From Muribaculaceae bacterium (GTDB taxonomy: Bacteria; Bacteroidota; Bacteroidia; Bacteroidales; Muribaculaceae), in contig JAGANS010000048.1 of assembly GCA_017624155.1 (NCBI GenBank), positions 1-64,000 on the forward strand: a DNA stretch of 64,000 nucleotides, written 5' to 3'. Position numbers and translations under genes: made by a program. Shown one piece after another: positions 26,197-36,581 of the stretch. A model generated the notes under the pieces. That model had not been told where the DNA came from. It saw only the letters and a list, made by a program, of their open reading frames with translations, and made no database searches. Positions within the stretch are counted from its first letter, which is position 1. Each line of letters starts with the position of its first letter.

Positions 26197-26958
26197 GGCC
26201 TTTTCGGCCGTGATGCCTATGCCGAACAGGGCAAAATCGAATATTGCCGGGTCGTCGGGTCGCAGCGGTCGCAGGGTATCGGTGAGTTCGACGACAGCAC
26301 GGCGGTCATTCGAGCGGCGGTTCAGTATGCCGAGGGCACGCGATGTGTTGCCTACATGGACATCGAGGGGAATGTAGAGCTGCGAGGGCTTGATGGCCTT
26401 CCATACACCCATGTCAACAATGCCGTCGTCGCGCACCAGCCAGCGCAGTGCCATGTTGAAGCGCTTGAGAGCCGACTTGTCGAGGTCGAGCGGCAGGCAG
26501 CGGCAGTCGCTGGCGCCGTCGTTGGCGATGGAGAGTGCGACGTTTATTGCCCGGGCAAGATCCCAGGCCGGAAAGCGGCTTTCGCCGACCCTGTGCGAGG
26601 CTGCGAAGTCTTCGAGTGTACCGTATTTACTATATATATAATGTAAGCCGCGCAGATAGTGGCGCAGATTGCGGTTGAAGAATGTGCGGTGGATATTGCC
26701 GTCGGGGAGTTCCTCATATCCTTCATCCATCACATAGTTGTATGGCTGCCAGTCCATGAGGCCGAACATCTTGCCGGCGCTGCGGCATATCATGGTGCGG
26801 TTGCCCCAGGCGATTGTCGACGCGAGCAGGGCGGCGATCTCGATGTCGCGCTTGTCGGTGAACATGCGCGGAAACTGTACCGGATCGTGGGCGATAAAGT
26901 CGGGGTGATTAAAACGTGTGGCCTGTGCAATCAGCAGTTGTGCGGTGTCGTCGGTCAT
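26191..26958 (-). CDS. TIGR02757 (DUF2400) family protein
   Basis: A 255-residue protein matching the TIGR02757/DUF2400 family: FIAHDPVQFPRMFTDKRDIEIAALLASTIAWGNR near the N-terminus, and a C-terminal helical region with LRWLVRDDGIVDMGVWKAIKPSQLYIPLDVHVGN, reminiscent of helix-hairpin-helix DNA glycosylases. The family function is unproven. It overlaps the methyltransferase gene by 4 bases, so the two are probably translationally coupled. Confidence 0.88.
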   Translation of the reverse strand: MTDDTAQLLIAQATRFNHPDFIAHDPVQFPRMFTDKRDIEIAALLASTIAWGNRTMICRSAGKMFGLMDWQPYNYVMDEGYEELPDGNIHRTFFNRNLRHYLRGLHYIYSKYGTLEDFAASHRVGESRFPAWDLARAINVALSIANDGASDCRCLPLDLDKSALKRFNMALRWLVRDDGIVDMGVWKAIKPSQLYIPLDVHVGNTSRALGILNRRSNDRRAVVELTDTLRPLRPDDPAIFDFALFGIGITAEKAL

Positions 26959-28151
26959 TCTTTGCAGGTTATCAGATATTTGTTATTGTCGTTGCCCGAG
27001 ATGGCAAAGAGACGCCGCGGGCCGTCCTTTACGCCGAGTTTGCCGCGAAGGGCATCGGCGCTGATGTCGAAGTTGCGGGTGGTGACGCTCACGCGCGGGT
27101 ATCGCGAGGCATAGCGCTTGATATGTTTTGACATATATGGCAATACCTCTTCCACCTCGTATGCGCGGCCGGGGAAGGCGTCGGGCATTGTATGGCCATA
27201 CCACAGCTGTGTGTTGGCCGATGGCTTGCGCAGGCCGTAGCGCGCTGCGAGCAGGCGGAACGGTGCCGCCTTCATCACTGCGGGGTAGGGGTCGAGGATA
27301 TAGTCGCCCGAAGCGGGTATGCCGTATGATACCGGCGCGGCAGCTTCCTCGCTGCGGGTGAAGGTAAAGTGCGAGTCGACGTCGCGGCCGAGTGTCACAG
27401 CCTCGATGCTTGGTTCATGATATGTGGCAAGACCAAATTCGCATTCCACATCGAGTTCCTTGCATTCGGTGGGCGTACCGAGTACGATTACTTTTACGGC
27501 CTCGGGAAGCAGCGACAGCGTGTGAGCAATGTCGAGCATGGGCGATGCCTTGATTATCAACCGCTTTGTGACAGTACGCAGCAAGGGCAGCATGTCGATG
27601 ACATCGGGCTCACAGTGGTCGAGCGCATATACGCGGCCACCGGCACTGTCGCGGCGGGCGGGATCGATAAACATGCAGTCGAAACGCATGCCTTCGCGTG
27701 CCCATACATCAAGCAGCGTACGGCAATCCTCGCACGCCACCTCCAGATTGTCGATATTGCGCGCATTATGACGCAGGGCGTCGGCCACAGCCTCATCGCG
27801 TTCCACAGCAACCACATACCCCTGTGTGCCTGCGTGACGCGCCATCGCCATGGCATCGATACCGAGGCCGGCGGTGAGGTCGGCCACGCGCCATCCGCTC
27901 TGCAGCATCGAGGTATGGAATCGTGCCAGCCGACACGATGTAGATTGTTCGCCCGACAGGGCGGTGGGAAATATGAACTGCGGGTCGGCCTCAAGAGCCT
28001 TACCGAGCTTGTCGGCATACTTGCGGCGACACTCTATCTGAAGGATTTCGGCGGCTCGGTCGCGGCCGTATTTCAAGCGCAGGCGGGCAGGGTCGTCACC
28101 GGCATGGGTGTCGATCCATTGGAAAAAGTCGGGGCTGTAATTATAATCCAT
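26955..28151 (-). CDS. SAM-dependent methyltransferase with THUMP-like C-terminal domain
   Basis: A 398-residue protein resembling Porphyromonas PG1098. It has an N-terminal helical domain, a Rossmann methyltransferase core with VADLTAGLGIDAMAMA (SAM motif I, near residue 95), VVAVERDE and the motif MFIDPARRD, and a C-terminal THUMP-like/ferredoxin-like region. The DPARR text suggests an RNA or small-molecule target but the substrate is not known. Coupled to the TIGR02757 gene. It is well separated from pgk by a hairpin. Confidence 0.88.
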   Translation of the reverse strand: MDYNYSPDFFQWIDTHAGDDPARLRLKYGRDRAAEILQIECRRKYADKLGKALEADPQFIFPTALSGEQSTSCRLARFHTSMLQSGWRVADLTAGLGIDAMAMARHAGTQGYVVAVERDEAVADALRHNARNIDNLEVACEDCRTLLDVWAREGMRFDCMFIDPARRDSAGGRVYALDHCEPDVIDMLPLLRTVTKRLIIKASPMLDIAHTLSLLPEAVKVIVLGTPTECKELDVECEFGLATYHEPSIEAVTLGRDVDSHFTFTRSEEAAAPVSYGIPASGDYILDPYPAVMKAAPFRLLAARYGLRKPSANTQLWYGHTMPDAFPGRAYEVEEVLPYMSKHIKRYASRYPRVSVTTRNFDISADALRGKLGVKDGPRRLFAISGNDNNKYLITCKE

Positions 28152-28161
28152 GCAATGGAAA

Positions 28162-28194
28162 CGCGCCCGCGAATGTATGGTTCACGGGCGCGTC
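28162..28194 (-). terminator. Hairpin after pgk
   Basis: ACGCGCCCGcGAA and TTCaCGGGCGCGT form a 13-bp stem with one mismatch and a 7-base loop, 20 bp after the pgk stop. The reverse-strand T run is short (TTT). Confidence 0.7.
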
Positions 28195-28214
28195 ATTATA
28201 ATGGGTTGAGGTGA

Positions 28215-29468
28215 TTATTCGCCCTTGATGGCAGCGATGCCGGGGAGCACCTTGCCCTCGATGGCTTCGAGGAGGGCGCCGCCGCCGGTCGATACGTACG
28301 ATACCTCGTCGGCAAGACCGAACTTGTTGACGCAGGCTACAGAGTCGCCACCGCCTACCAGCGAGAAGGCACCGTTCTTGGTAGCTTCAACCACAGCGTC
28401 GGCAATGGCGCGCGAGCCGGCGGTGAAGTTGTCGAACTCAAATACGCCGGCGGGGCCGTTCCACAGGATAGTCTTCGACGAGCGGATTACCTCGGCGAAC
28501 TTCTCGCGTGTTTCGGGGCCTGCATCAAGGCCTTCCCATCCGTCGGGAATATCCATAGCCGAGCAGATCTGGGTGTGGGCGTCGTTAGAGAATGCGTCGG
28601 CGGCCACACAGTCGGTGCCGAGCACGAGGTTTACACCCTTCTCCTGAGCCTTTTTCATGATGTCGAGAGCGAGGTCGAGCTTGTCGTTCTCGCAGATCGA
28701 GTTGCCTACGTGGCCGCCCTGAGCCTTGGCGAAGGTGTAGGTCATGCCACCGCATAGGATGAGGTTGTCAACCTTGTCCATGAGATTCTCGATGATGCCG
28801 ATCTTGGTCGACACCTTTGAGCCGCCCATGATGGCGGTGAAGGGGCGCTTGATGTTGTTGAGCACGTTGTCGACAGCCTTCACTTCCTTCTCCATGAGGT
28901 AGCCGAGCATCTTGTGTTCGTTGTCGAAGAAGTCGGCCACGACAGCGGTGGATGCATGACGGCGGTGTGCGGTGCCGAAGGCGTCGTTCACGTATACATC
29001 GGCATACGAGGCGAGGTGCTTGGCAAAGTCCTTCTGGCGGGCTTTCATTTCTTTCTTGGCAGCGTCATAGCCGGGGTCTTCCTTGTCGATGCCTACGGGC
29101 TTGCCCTCTTCCTCGGGGTGGAAGCGCAGGTTCTCGAGCAGGAGTGCCTGACCGGGCTTGAGGTCGGCTGCCATGGCGTCGGCGGTGGCGCAGTCTTCGG
29201 CAAAAGCTACATCGGTGCCGAGAGCCTTGGCCACGGCATCCTTGATCTGCGACAGCGAGTACTTAGGGTTGACCTTGCCTTTGGGTTTGCCCATGTGCGA
29301 CATGATGATGAGCGAGCCGCCGTCGTTGAGGATTTTCTTGAGGGTGGGGAGGGCACCGCGGATGCGGGTGTCGTCGGTGATGTGGCCGTTCTCGTCCAGG
29401 GGTACGTTGAAGTCAACGCGTACGAGAGCCTTTTTGCCGGCGAAATTGAAAGAATCGATATTTGCCAT
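28215..29468 (-). CDS. pgk: Phosphoglycerate kinase
   Basis: Pgk makes ATP from 1,3-bisphosphoglycerate in glycolysis. The 417-residue protein shows the substrate-binding [34 protein letters not shown], the GGSKVSTKI lysine region, the nucleotide-binding [19 protein letters not shown] and the [12 protein letters not shown] end. Length fits. It lies alone with a -7-like TAATTTTG at 29524-29531 upstream, and pyrF starts a separate unit beyond. Confidence 0.98.
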   Translation of the reverse strand: MANIDSFNFAGKKALVRVDFNVPLDENGHITDDTRIRGALPTLKKILNDGGSLIIMSHMGKPKGKVNPKYSLSQIKDAVAKALGTDVAFAEDCATADAMAADLKPGQALLLENLRFHPEEEGKPVGIDKEDPGYDAAKKEMKARQKDFAKHLASYADVYVNDAFGTAHRRHASTAVVADFFDNEHKMLGYLMEKEVKAVDNVLNNIKRPFTAIMGGSKVSTKIGIIENLMDKVDNLILCGGMTYTFAKAQGGHVGNSICENDKLDLALDIMKKAQEKGVNLVLGTDCVAADAFSNDAHTQICSAMDIPDGWEGLDAGPETREKFAEVIRSSKTILWNGPAGVFEFDNFTAGSRAIADAVVEATKNGAFSLVGGGDSVACVNKFGLADEVSYVSTGGGALLEAIEGKVLPGIAAIKGE

Positions 29469-29583
29469 TTGGTTATATGTTAATGAGTTGTGAATTCAAA
29501 CAAATAAGCTGGATTTATTGCCGCAAAATTACGGAAAATTTTCGACAATTTAGAGTTTTTATGGCAAAAAAATCACCAGTGCA

Positions 29584-30417
29584 TCAGCGTTCGGGATAGC
29601 GGCTGAGGATTGCCTGCATCTGGGCGGCGAGGTCGGCGGCCTTGGCGCGGGCGGCTTCGGCAAAGTCGTCGCCTGCCGAGGCGTGAATGATGCCGCGCGA
29701 TGAGTTGACAAGCAGGCCCACCTCGTCGATCATGCCGAAGCGGCATACCTCTTCGAGGCTGCCGCCCTGGGCACCGACACCGGGCACGAGGAAGAACGAG
29801 CGCGGAGCCAGCTTGCGCACGTCGGCTATGAGTTCGCCGCGGGTGGCGCCGACAACAAACATCATGTTGACGGGCGACCCCCACTTCTGGGCGCGCTTAA
29901 CCACGCGCTCGAATACGCGGGCGCCGTTGACATCGGGTATCATCTGAAAGTCTTCCGAGCCTTTGTTGGAGGTAAGCGCAAGTACGATGGCCCATTTGTC
30001 CTCAAAGCCCAGGAAGGGAGTAACGGAGTCCTCGCCCATGTATGGCGCAACGGTGACGGCGTCGACGCCGGCGCGCTCGAAGAAGGCCTTGGCATACATG
30101 CGGGCGGTGTTGCCGATGTCGCCGCGCTTGGCGTCGGCGATGATAAACTGGTCGGGATAATTCTCGCGGATATAGGCGCAGGTGGCCTCGAAGGCACGCA
30201 TGCCGTCGGGGCCGAGAGTCTCGTAGAATGCGAGGTTGGGCTTGTATGCCACGGCATACCGGGCGGTGGCGTCGATGATGGCCTTGTTGAACTCTATAAT
30301 GCCGTCGGCGCCCCTGGCGGCGAGTGCCGGTGGCATCTTGGCGGGATCAGGGTCGAGGCCTACGCATAGGAATGAACCCTTGCGCATGATATTCTCTACA
30401 AGTTCGGTACGTTTCAT
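29584..30417 (-). CDS. pyrF: Orotidine 5'-phosphate decarboxylase, type 2
   Basis: PyrF makes UMP. This 277-residue form belongs to the longer type 2 group. The catalytic motif DxKxxD is Asp95, Lys97 and Asp100 in [12 protein letters not shown]. Other markers are [19 protein letters not shown] and [10 protein letters not shown]. Its start overlaps the DUF4153 gene by 4 bases (ATGA), and that gene lies 6 bp from prfA, so prfA, the DUF4153 gene and pyrF form one operon. Confidence 0.97.
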   Translation of the reverse strand: MKRTELVENIMRKGSFLCVGLDPDPAKMPPALAARGADGIIEFNKAIIDATARYAVAYKPNLAFYETLGPDGMRAFEATCAYIRENYPDQFIIADAKRGDIGNTARMYAKAFFERAGVDAVTVAPYMGEDSVTPFLGFEDKWAIVLALTSNKGSEDFQMIPDVNGARVFERVVKRAQKWGSPVNMMFVVGATRGELIADVRKLAPRSFFLVPGVGAQGGSLEEVCRFGMIDEVGLLVNSSRGIIHASAGDDFAEAARAKAADLAAQMQAILSRYPER

Positions 30418-32183
30418 TGTGATATGTTGAATTCTGTGAATAATAATCCTGATATGCTGAAATACTGTATCTTACCCGAGTCGGCATACTCGGCGCTGTC
30501 GTAGCGGCACGTCACCGACGTAGGCACAAACATGGCATCGCCCTTTGGCCGGTCGGTGAGGGGTATGCGCATCCGATGCAGCGCGGCTCCGTTTGTGCGG
30601 TTGCACAAACGGCGGATGTCGAGAGCGAGGGTGAGGCTGTCGGTGAGCGGTGCCTCGTAGTAGAGCGGGTTGTCGACGCGGAAGTTGCGCTGTGTGAAGG
30701 ATTGCCGCGATACATAAGTGTACCCCTCGGGTATACTGATGGATTCCTTTGCCTCGAAGTCGTATTCGACAAGCGGGCTTACCGCTTCTATGTCGATGAC
30801 ATCGGTGTCAAACAGTTCGTCGGTCTCCCACGAGGATGTCCTGACGGGAAAACTGACGATAGTGGCGGTGTAGGAATGATCTCTGTGGTCGTCGATATAT
30901 TCGAGCCGCGATGACAGCAAGGCCCAGTCCGAGTCGGGAAGTTTGTCGCGCAAGGCGGCCACCTGCCCGCGGTCGAGAGGAAAAGCTGTGGCGCCTGCCC
31001 TTGTGAACGCATCCATGACACGGCTCTGCATATAGCTGTATGTGAGGCTTGTGTAGTTGACTCCCGGTATTATCGATACGGCCACGAAGAGCAGGGCAAA
31101 TGACATCGGTACCCAAGAAAAGCGCCGGTTGCGGATCACGATCAGATATATCATTGCACCATAGGCCCACAGGTTGAACGTGAGCACATACAGGCGGCTT
31201 ACGGTGATGCCGTACTCGCCGATGCGGTAGAGCACCGACACGCTCATCAGCACGAGCAGAGGCAGCATGGCTATGGGAAGTGCGCGGCGGATGCGCGGTA
31301 TGACCGGGTCGTCGTCGGTGCGCTCAAGCAGGAATATCAGCAGCAGGCACACGGCTGTGAAGCCTGTGACGGGGTAAACCACCATGCCCACCGGCAGCGT
31401 GAAGGTGAAGAGAATCTTGAGCCCGTATGCATACAGTATCCCCATATATATGAGCGCAAGCGGCATAAGCAGGAACTTGATGAGGCCGCGCTCGAAGCGC
31501 GACAGCGTGTGGGCGCCAGTCGCGGCATCAATATTATGTACCGGCGGTATACGCCCCATGAATATCGTGAGAGGCACAAACAGGGCGAAGATTATGCCCA
31601 GCGTGGGCATCAGCTTCCATGTATGCACGCCGAACAGCAGATCGACAGTGCCATATATCAATGCTGCCGCGAGCCACATGGCCAGCGATATTATGGCTGT
31701 AGTTATAAGATTGGTAATCTGGACGTAACTGTAATACCATGCAGCGGCGCCGCGCCTGCGGTCGGACACAAACAGCAGTGCCACAGTCAGAGCTGTCACG
31801 ACCGATATGTGCGATATCCACCCCGCCATACCAAGAGCGGAGCCATGCATGAGCAGGAATATGAAGTCGGTGGCAAGGAGGGCGTTGGCGCCTCCCTGTA
31901 TGGGCCGTGACAGACGGGGCTTACCGGCAAAACTTGTCCACAGCGGGATGTCGAGCGACAACAGCAGCCCGGCAGTGAGGCAGTATGAGAAGGCGATGCA
32001 CACGTTGTCGTCCGGCTGATTGTCGAGCCATGTGAGGATCAGCAGCCACAGGCACAGGGCGACAAGGTAGGCAAAGCCCATCGGGAACCGCGTTACGGCA
32101 CGTGTGCCGTCGGCGATAAGCGTCTGCAGCGACATGCGCTTGCGGGGCGACGGCTGCGGGGAAGAGGCGAGAGGTTTATCCAT
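30414..32183 (-). CDS. DUF4153 multi-spanning membrane protein
   Basis: A 589-residue protein with a short cytoplasmic N-terminus, about eleven hydrophobic helices up to residue 380 and a hydrophilic C-terminal third (about 390-589) containing no recognised catalytic motif. The arrangement and text match DUF4153-type Bacteroidota proteins. Function unknown. It lies between prfA and pyrF with a 6-bp gap and a 4-base overlap, so it is coordinately expressed with translation termination and pyrimidine synthesis without an obvious logical link. Confidence 0.82.
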   Translation of the reverse strand: MDKPLASSPQPSPRKRMSLQTLIADGTRAVTRFPMGFAYLVALCLWLLILTWLDNQPDDNVCIAFSYCLTAGLLLSLDIPLWTSFAGKPRLSRPIQGGANALLATDFIFLLMHGSALGMAGWISHISVVTALTVALLFVSDRRRGAAAWYYSYVQITNLITTAIISLAMWLAAALIYGTVDLLFGVHTWKLMPTLGIIFALFVPLTIFMGRIPPVHNIDAATGAHTLSRFERGLIKFLLMPLALIYMGILYAYGLKILFTFTLPVGMVVYPVTGFTAVCLLLIFLLERTDDDPVIPRIRRALPIAMLPLLVLMSVSVLYRIGEYGITVSRLYVLTFNLWAYGAMIYLIVIRNRRFSWVPMSFALLFVAVSIIPGVNYTSLTYSYMQSRVMDAFTRAGATAFPLDRGQVAALRDKLPDSDWALLSSRLEYIDDHRDHSYTATIVSFPVRTSSWETDELFDTDVIDIEAVSPLVEYDFEAKESISIPEGYTYVSRQSFTQRNFRVDNPLYYEAPLTDSLTLALDIRRLCNRTNGAALHRMRIPLTDRPKGDAMFVPTSVTCRYDSAEYADSGKIQYFSISGLLFTEFNISQ

Positions 32184-32189
32184 AATAGC

Positions 32190-33299
32190 TTAGAATTCGG
32201 CCGCCTTGAGGCGTTCGGCATTTTCGGTGGAACTCAAGGCGAAAAGTATCTCGTCGAGATCGCCGCCGAGCACTGCCGCGAGGTTGTGAGTGGTGAAGTT
32301 GATACGGTGGTCGGTTACACGCCCTTGCGGGAAGTTGTAGGTGCGTATCTTGGCCGAACGGTCGCCGGTCGATACGAGGGTGCGGCGTCGCGAGGCTATA
32401 TCGTCGATATACTTCTGATGCTCCTTGTCGAATATGAATGTGCGCAGTCGGCTGAGGGCGCGCTCTTTGTTCTTGGGCTGGTCGCGGGTCTCGGTGCATT
32501 CGATGAGTATTTCCTCCTCGACACCGGTATTCGGGTTCTTCCACTTGTAGCGCAGACGCACGCCCGACTCCACCTTGTTGACGTTCTGGCCGCCGGCGCC
32601 GCCCGAGCGGAATGTGTCCCACTTGATCTCTCCCTCGTTGATCTCGACATCGAAGGGCTCGGCCTCGGGCAGGACGGCCACCGTGGCGGCGGAGGTGTGT
32701 ATGCGGCCCTGGGTCTCCGTGGCCGGTACGCGCTGTACGCGGTGCACTCCGCTCTCGTATTTGAGTATGCCGTATACGCCGTCGCCGCTTATGCTCATCA
32801 CAATCTCTTTGTAGCCGCCCGATGCTCCCTCGCTCACCGAAGTGACGGCCACCTGCCAGCCCTTGGCCTCGCAGAAGCGGGTATACATGCGGGCGAGGTC
32901 GCCGGCAAAGAGGGCAGCCTCATCACCGCCGGTGCCGGCACGGATCTCGAGGATGGCGTTCTTGTCGTCCTCGGGGTCGGCGGGAACGAGAAACAGCTTG
33001 ATGTCCTCGCACAGAGCGTCGACAGCGACAATAGCGCGGTCGAGGGCCGCGTGTGCCTCGGCCGCTGCAGCCGGGTCGGATTCATCGGCCATCACCTCAC
33101 GGTAGAAGGCGATATTGTCGGCCTGTTCGTCGTATGCAGACATAAGGCGGTCGAGATCGCGCAGATGCTTGTACTCCTTGGTGAGTTTCACGAAGCGCTG
33201 CTGATCGGCCATTACATCGGGGTCTCCGAGCAGAGTCTCGATTTCGCGAAACCGGTTGATATGGGCCTGTATGCGTGGAAGTAAGGATTCGTCTAACAT
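32190..33299 (-). CDS. prfA: Peptide chain release factor 1
   Basis: RF1 ends translation at UAA and UAG. I start it at the ATG at 33299 (MLDESLLPRIQ, 369 residues), giving family length; an open frame reaches 33323. The codon-reading PxT motif is Pro192-Ala-Thr194 in RVPATETQGRIHTS, and the peptidyl-release loop GGQ is at 236-238 (RSGGAGGQNVNK). PxT separates it from RF2 (SPF). It leads the prfA-DUF4153-pyrF operon, with a TACCTTTG element 22 bp upstream. Confidence 0.97.
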   Translation of the reverse strand: MLDESLLPRIQAHINRFREIETLLGDPDVMADQQRFVKLTKEYKHLRDLDRLMSAYDEQADNIAFYREVMADESDPAAAAEAHAALDRAIVAVDALCEDIKLFLVPADPEDDKNAILEIRAGTGGDEAALFAGDLARMYTRFCEAKGWQVAVTSVSEGASGGYKEIVMSISGDGVYGILKYESGVHRVQRVPATETQGRIHTSAATVAVLPEAEPFDVEINEGEIKWDTFRSGGAGGQNVNKVESGVRLRYKWKNPNTGVEEEILIECTETRDQPKNKERALSRLRTFIFDKEHQKYIDDIASRRRTLVSTGDRSAKIRTYNFPQGRVTDHRINFTTHNLAAVLGGDLDEILFALSSTENAERLKAAEF

Positions 33300-33320
33300 T
33301 GATGGTCTGCGTTTATTGTG

Positions 33321-33328
33321 CAAAGGTA
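33321..33328 (-). promoter_or_regulatory. prfA promoter -7 element
   Basis: The reverse strand reads TACCTTTG 22 bp before the chosen prfA start. This supports 33299 over the longer frame, since 33323 lies within the element. A TTTG on the reverse strand at 33348-33345 is 16 bp away, shorter than usual. Confidence 0.5.
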
Positions 33329-33414
33329 CGAAAAAATGTTAAACCAAACTAAGCGCAGCAGTGTTATTATATCGTAAAACCAAACTTGTAAAATCTGTAA
33401 AAACTACTTTAAGG

Positions 33415-33927
33415 ATGAAAAGAATTATCTTCGCACTGCTCGCAGTGCTCGGTCTTGCAGGTGCCGCACAGGCACAGAAAGCCATATTGTATGCAGGCTA
33501 TGGCGGCTATACACAGATGGATGCGTGTGACATGCACGACGGCGGCAAGGTGAATACGGCATGGGGCGCAGTGACAGCCGGTGTAAACTTTCAGATTGCG
33601 CCCAAGCTGCAGATCGGCCCCTCGTATACATTCTCGTCGAGCTCATACAAGCACAGCGACACCAATATCTACTATCATGTGATAATGCTCAACGGCCGGT
33701 ATGACTATTACCGCAACAGCATCGTTACTCTCTATGGTCACCTTGGTGTCGGTGTGGATATCTCGCATATCTCGGGCGACTGGGGCAGTGAGAATAAGGG
33801 CTACTTCGCTATTCAGGCATCACCGCTCGGCGCCGATGCAGCCATCAGCCGTAATGCTTCGATGTTTGCCGAACTCGGCTTCGGAGCACAGGGTCTGCTG
33901 CAGGTTGGTTTCAGATTAAGGCTGTAA
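33415..33927 (+). CDS. Small secreted beta-barrel-like protein
   Basis: A 170-residue protein. I chose the ATG at 33415, which gives a clean signal peptide (MKRIIFALLAVLGLAGAAQA, cleavage before QK). The mature part alternates polar and hydrophobic residues with many Tyr, Gly and Ser, and ends in a beta-strand-like FGAQGLLQVGFRLRL, as in small outer-membrane porin-like proteins. No enzymatic motif. It stands alone between divergent prfA and convergent rpmH and ends at a strong shared hairpin. Confidence 0.82.
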   Translation: MKRIIFALLAVLGLAGAAQAQKAILYAGYGGYTQMDACDMHDGGKVNTAWGAVTAGVNFQIAPKLQIGPSYTFSSSSYKHSDTNIYYHVIMLNGRYDYYRNSIVTLYGHLGVGVDISHISGDWGSENKGYFAIQASPLGADAAISRNASMFAELGFGAQGLLQVGFRLRL

Positions 33928-33944
33928 CAGCAGTAACGGAATAA

Positions 33945-33987
33945 GCGCAGACAGCCGCGGTGGAATTTTCCACCGCGGCTGTCTGCG
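33945..33987. terminator. Long perfect hairpin between the secreted protein gene and rpmH
   Basis: GCAGACAGCCGCGGTGGAA and its exact complement form a 19-bp stem with a TT centre, 18 bp after the forward gene and about 20 bp after the rpmH stop on the other strand. T runs are weak on both sides, but the position suits a bidirectional terminator. Confidence 0.75.
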
Positions 33988-34007
33988 TCAAACGATAGGG
34001 CTAAGCC

Positions 34008-34163
34008 TTACTTGGATGCGATAGAATCGCTTACAGTGAGGCGTGCGCGGCCTTTGGCGCGGCGACGGGCCAGAACCTTGCGGCCGTCGGGAGTAGACAT
34101 GCGTTCACGGAAACCGTGCTTGTTCACACGCTTGCGGTTTGAGGGTTGGAATGTTCTTTTCAT
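34008..34163 (-). CDS. rpmH: Ribosomal protein L34
   Basis: A 51-residue very basic protein, below usual ORF-calling length. It begins [20 protein letters not shown] and continues [19 protein letters not shown], the universal L34 core, and ends with a short [10 protein letters not shown] tail. L34 is a late-assembling large-subunit protein. The usual bacterial neighbours dnaA and rnpA are absent. Its promoter at 34206-34237 is one of the best in the window. Confidence 0.97.
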   Translation of the reverse strand: MKRTFQPSNRKRVNKHGFRERMSTPDGRKVLARRRAKGRARLTVSDSIASK

Positions 34164-34205
34164 TGCCGTATGATGATTTTATGATTTATTCAACAATTCG
34201 AGGGG

Positions 34206-34237
34206 CAAAGGTAGGTAAAATTTCTGAATTGTGCAAA
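34206..34237 (-). promoter_or_regulatory. rpmH promoter
   Basis: On the reverse strand TTTG (34237-34234), a 20-bp spacer and TACCTTTG (34213-34206) form a full Bacteroidota consensus promoter, 42 bp before the rpmH start. Confidence 0.8.
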
Positions 34238-34261
34238 TTTTTTGCGGCCCCATATCCGATT

Positions 34262-36508
34262 TTATATCTGCGGAGTGTGCAGTTTGGCTGTGGCACGGAG
34301 GAATTTGCGGAGGGACGAGATAAGTTCCTGTGTTTCCTGCAAGGTGTTGAGGTAGACATACAGCACCGACATTGTCCCGGGATCGCCGTCGCGCAGGTTG
34401 TCGTGGAGAGTATGCACAGTAGCCGAGATGTTGTCCTTGAGTTCGTCGCAGCGGTGGCGCAGCATCGGTACTGTATCTATCGCGCCGGTATCAAGCACGT
34501 CAAGTGTGTCGTTGAACAGGATGCGTGTGCGCGAGCGTATCTCATCGAAATCGCCGCGCAGACGCTGAGGCAGCGGCAGGAAGTTGTTGTCGACGTGTTC
34601 GAGGCATACCTCGTCGATACGGCGCAGATTGTAGAGAATGCTCATACAGCAGTTGTTGGCCAGGTGAAACCACGCGCTCTTTTCGATGGCTATTTCGCGG
34701 CTTACGTGGCGCAGGCACAGGGTTTCCTTACGGCGGGCGTTCTTCAGCACATCTTTATGGCGCGAGAGAGAGCTTTCGGCTTTCGACAGGGCACGCGCGT
34801 TGTCATCGGCAAATGCGGCTGTTACCTGATCATAGCTTTCGGCTGCAAAAGCAATAAATTTACTGTGTTGCTGCGTAATATAGAGTAACAGCATGTCCCA
34901 GGCCCGGGCTTTGTCATCTGTATCGAGAATGCCGCGGAAGAGGGCGTCCTCATTGTTGTCGGACTGTTGCTCCTTGAAGCGGCGGTTGCTGCGGATGATA
35001 AACACGACAGTGAGTATAGCCAGAGCAATCATCACCCACTGGCCTCCATAATGCATGGCGGCGACTATGATGCCGGCGCCGATAAAGGCTACGCCGGCGG
35101 TGACAAACCATCCGCCGATTACCGATATGACGCCTGTGATGCGGAATACGGCGCTCTCGCGGCCCCACGCACGGTCGGCGAGCGATGTGCCCATGGCCAC
35201 CATGAATGTGACGAATGTGGTGGACAGCGGCAGCTTGAGTGATGTGCCGGCGGCTATCAGCGCGCCGGCGAGCACAAGGTTTACCGAGCCGCGCACAAGG
35301 TCAAAGGCCGCGCCATGCTCAAGTATGGCCTCGTCGGCGTTGAATCGCCGGGCCAGTGCTCTGCGCACCGGCAGTGGGGTGATGTCGCGCATGCGGCTGA
35401 TGACAGATAGAGACCAACGTACAAGCCGGCGGGCGATGCGCGAGGAGCCGAACATCTCGTCGCCGCTGCGGCTCGATGACAGACCGATGGACGTCTTGGT
35501 AACGTTACGGGCCTTCTTGGAAGTGGCCAGCGATACCACCATTATGGCGCCGGCGCCAATGAGAAACCATGCCGGAGTGTCGGCCGGACCGTTGAGCGCG
35601 TCCATCATGTGAGTGGAAGCATCGCCGCTTCCCGAGGCGACGAAATCGGTGTATGAGGCAAGTCCGCTCAGTGGTACTCCGATGAAGTTGACAAGATCAT
35701 TGCCGGCAAAGGCCATCGCAAGTGCGAATGTACCGAGCAGTACAATCACCTTAAGCACATTTATTCCCAATGCGTGAAGCAGCTGCATCAGCAGGGTGAA
35801 GAACACGAAACAGCCGGCGATAATGACGCCGGTGTGAGCAGCAATCCACGCCTTGATTTCGGGCGTCATGAACACAAGTTCTTTGGCGCCCTTGATCATT
35901 AGGAAATATACTATGGCAGTGGCGCAGATGCCTCCGAACAGGCCGATTTTCCATTTTAGGCGGCTGCGATAGTTGAATGAGAATATCAGCCTCGCCAGAA
36001 ACTGGACCACCGTGCCGAACACAAACGCAATGGCGACTGACAGGAAGATGCCGAGGATCACCGACAGCGCCTTGCCTGTATTGAGCAACTCGTGGAAGCC
36101 GAGTTCGCTGCCGCCGGCCATCTTGATGAGGGCTACTACAAATGTGGCGCCGAGAAGCTCGAAAACCATCGACACTGTGGTGGATGTAGGCATGCCGAGA
36201 TTGTTGAAGATATCAAGCAGTATCACATCGGTGACCATCACGGCCATGAATATACATATAAGGTCGTAGAACGAAAAGTTCTCGGGCCGGAATATGCCGT
36301 GGCGTGCTATGTCCATCATGCCGTTGCTCATCGCGGCTCCGAGGAATACACCTATCGACGCTACAATAATTACACGCTTGAATGTTGCCGCACCCGAGCC
36401 TATGGCCGAATTGAGAAAATTGACAGCATCATTGCTCACTCCGACCGACAGGTCGAATATCGCGAGCATAAACAGGAAAATTACAACGCAGAGAAAAATT
36501 ATGTCCAT
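34262..36508 (-). CDS. pit: Pit-type inorganic phosphate transporter with PhoU-like tail
   Basis: A 748-residue PHO4/Pit permease. The two inverted-repeat signatures are GVSNDAVNFLNSAIGSGAAT near residue 25 and FAGNDLVNFIGVPLSG near 270, the sites that bind phosphate and cation. About twelve helices cover residues 1-520. From about 540 to the end is a soluble helical region resembling PhoU, which regulates phosphate uptake, here fused to the channel. This long form is typical of Bacteroidota. A two-component pair lies just upstream on the same strand (73-bp gap), suggesting phosphate-linked regulation, though this is inference. Confidence 0.92.
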   Translation of the reverse strand: MDIIFLCVVIFLFMLAIFDLSVGVSNDAVNFLNSAIGSGAATFKRVIIVASIGVFLGAAMSNGMMDIARHGIFRPENFSFYDLICIFMAVMVTDVILLDIFNNLGMPTSTTVSMVFELLGATFVVALIKMAGGSELGFHELLNTGKALSVILGIFLSVAIAFVFGTVVQFLARLIFSFNYRSRLKWKIGLFGGICATAIVYFLMIKGAKELVFMTPEIKAWIAAHTGVIIAGCFVFFTLLMQLLHALGINVLKVIVLLGTFALAMAFAGNDLVNFIGVPLSGLASYTDFVASGSGDASTHMMDALNGPADTPAWFLIGAGAIMVVSLATSKKARNVTKTSIGLSSSRSGDEMFGSSRIARRLVRWSLSVISRMRDITPLPVRRALARRFNADEAILEHGAAFDLVRGSVNLVLAGALIAAGTSLKLPLSTTFVTFMVAMGTSLADRAWGRESAVFRITGVISVIGGWFVTAGVAFIGAGIIVAAMHYGGQWVMIALAILTVVFIIRSNRRFKEQQSDNNEDALFRGILDTDDKARAWDMLLLYITQQHSKFIAFAAESYDQVTAAFADDNARALSKAESSLSRHKDVLKNARRKETLCLRHVSREIAIEKSAWFHLANNCCMSILYNLRRIDEVCLEHVDNNFLPLPQRLRGDFDEIRSRTRILFNDTLDVLDTGAIDTVPMLRHRCDELKDNISATVHTLHDNLRDGDPGTMSVLYVYLNTLQETQELISSLRKFLRATAKLHTPQI

Positions 36509-36581
36509 TATTCACAATGTATGATTACAGTGCAAAGTAATGGACAAATTGTTTCATTATTGTTGCAAAAGTTTTAAATAC

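Noticed and set aside
32286..33284. 332-codon forward open frame opposite prfA
   Set aside because: prfA carries GGQ and PxT motifs; the opposite frame is a shadow.
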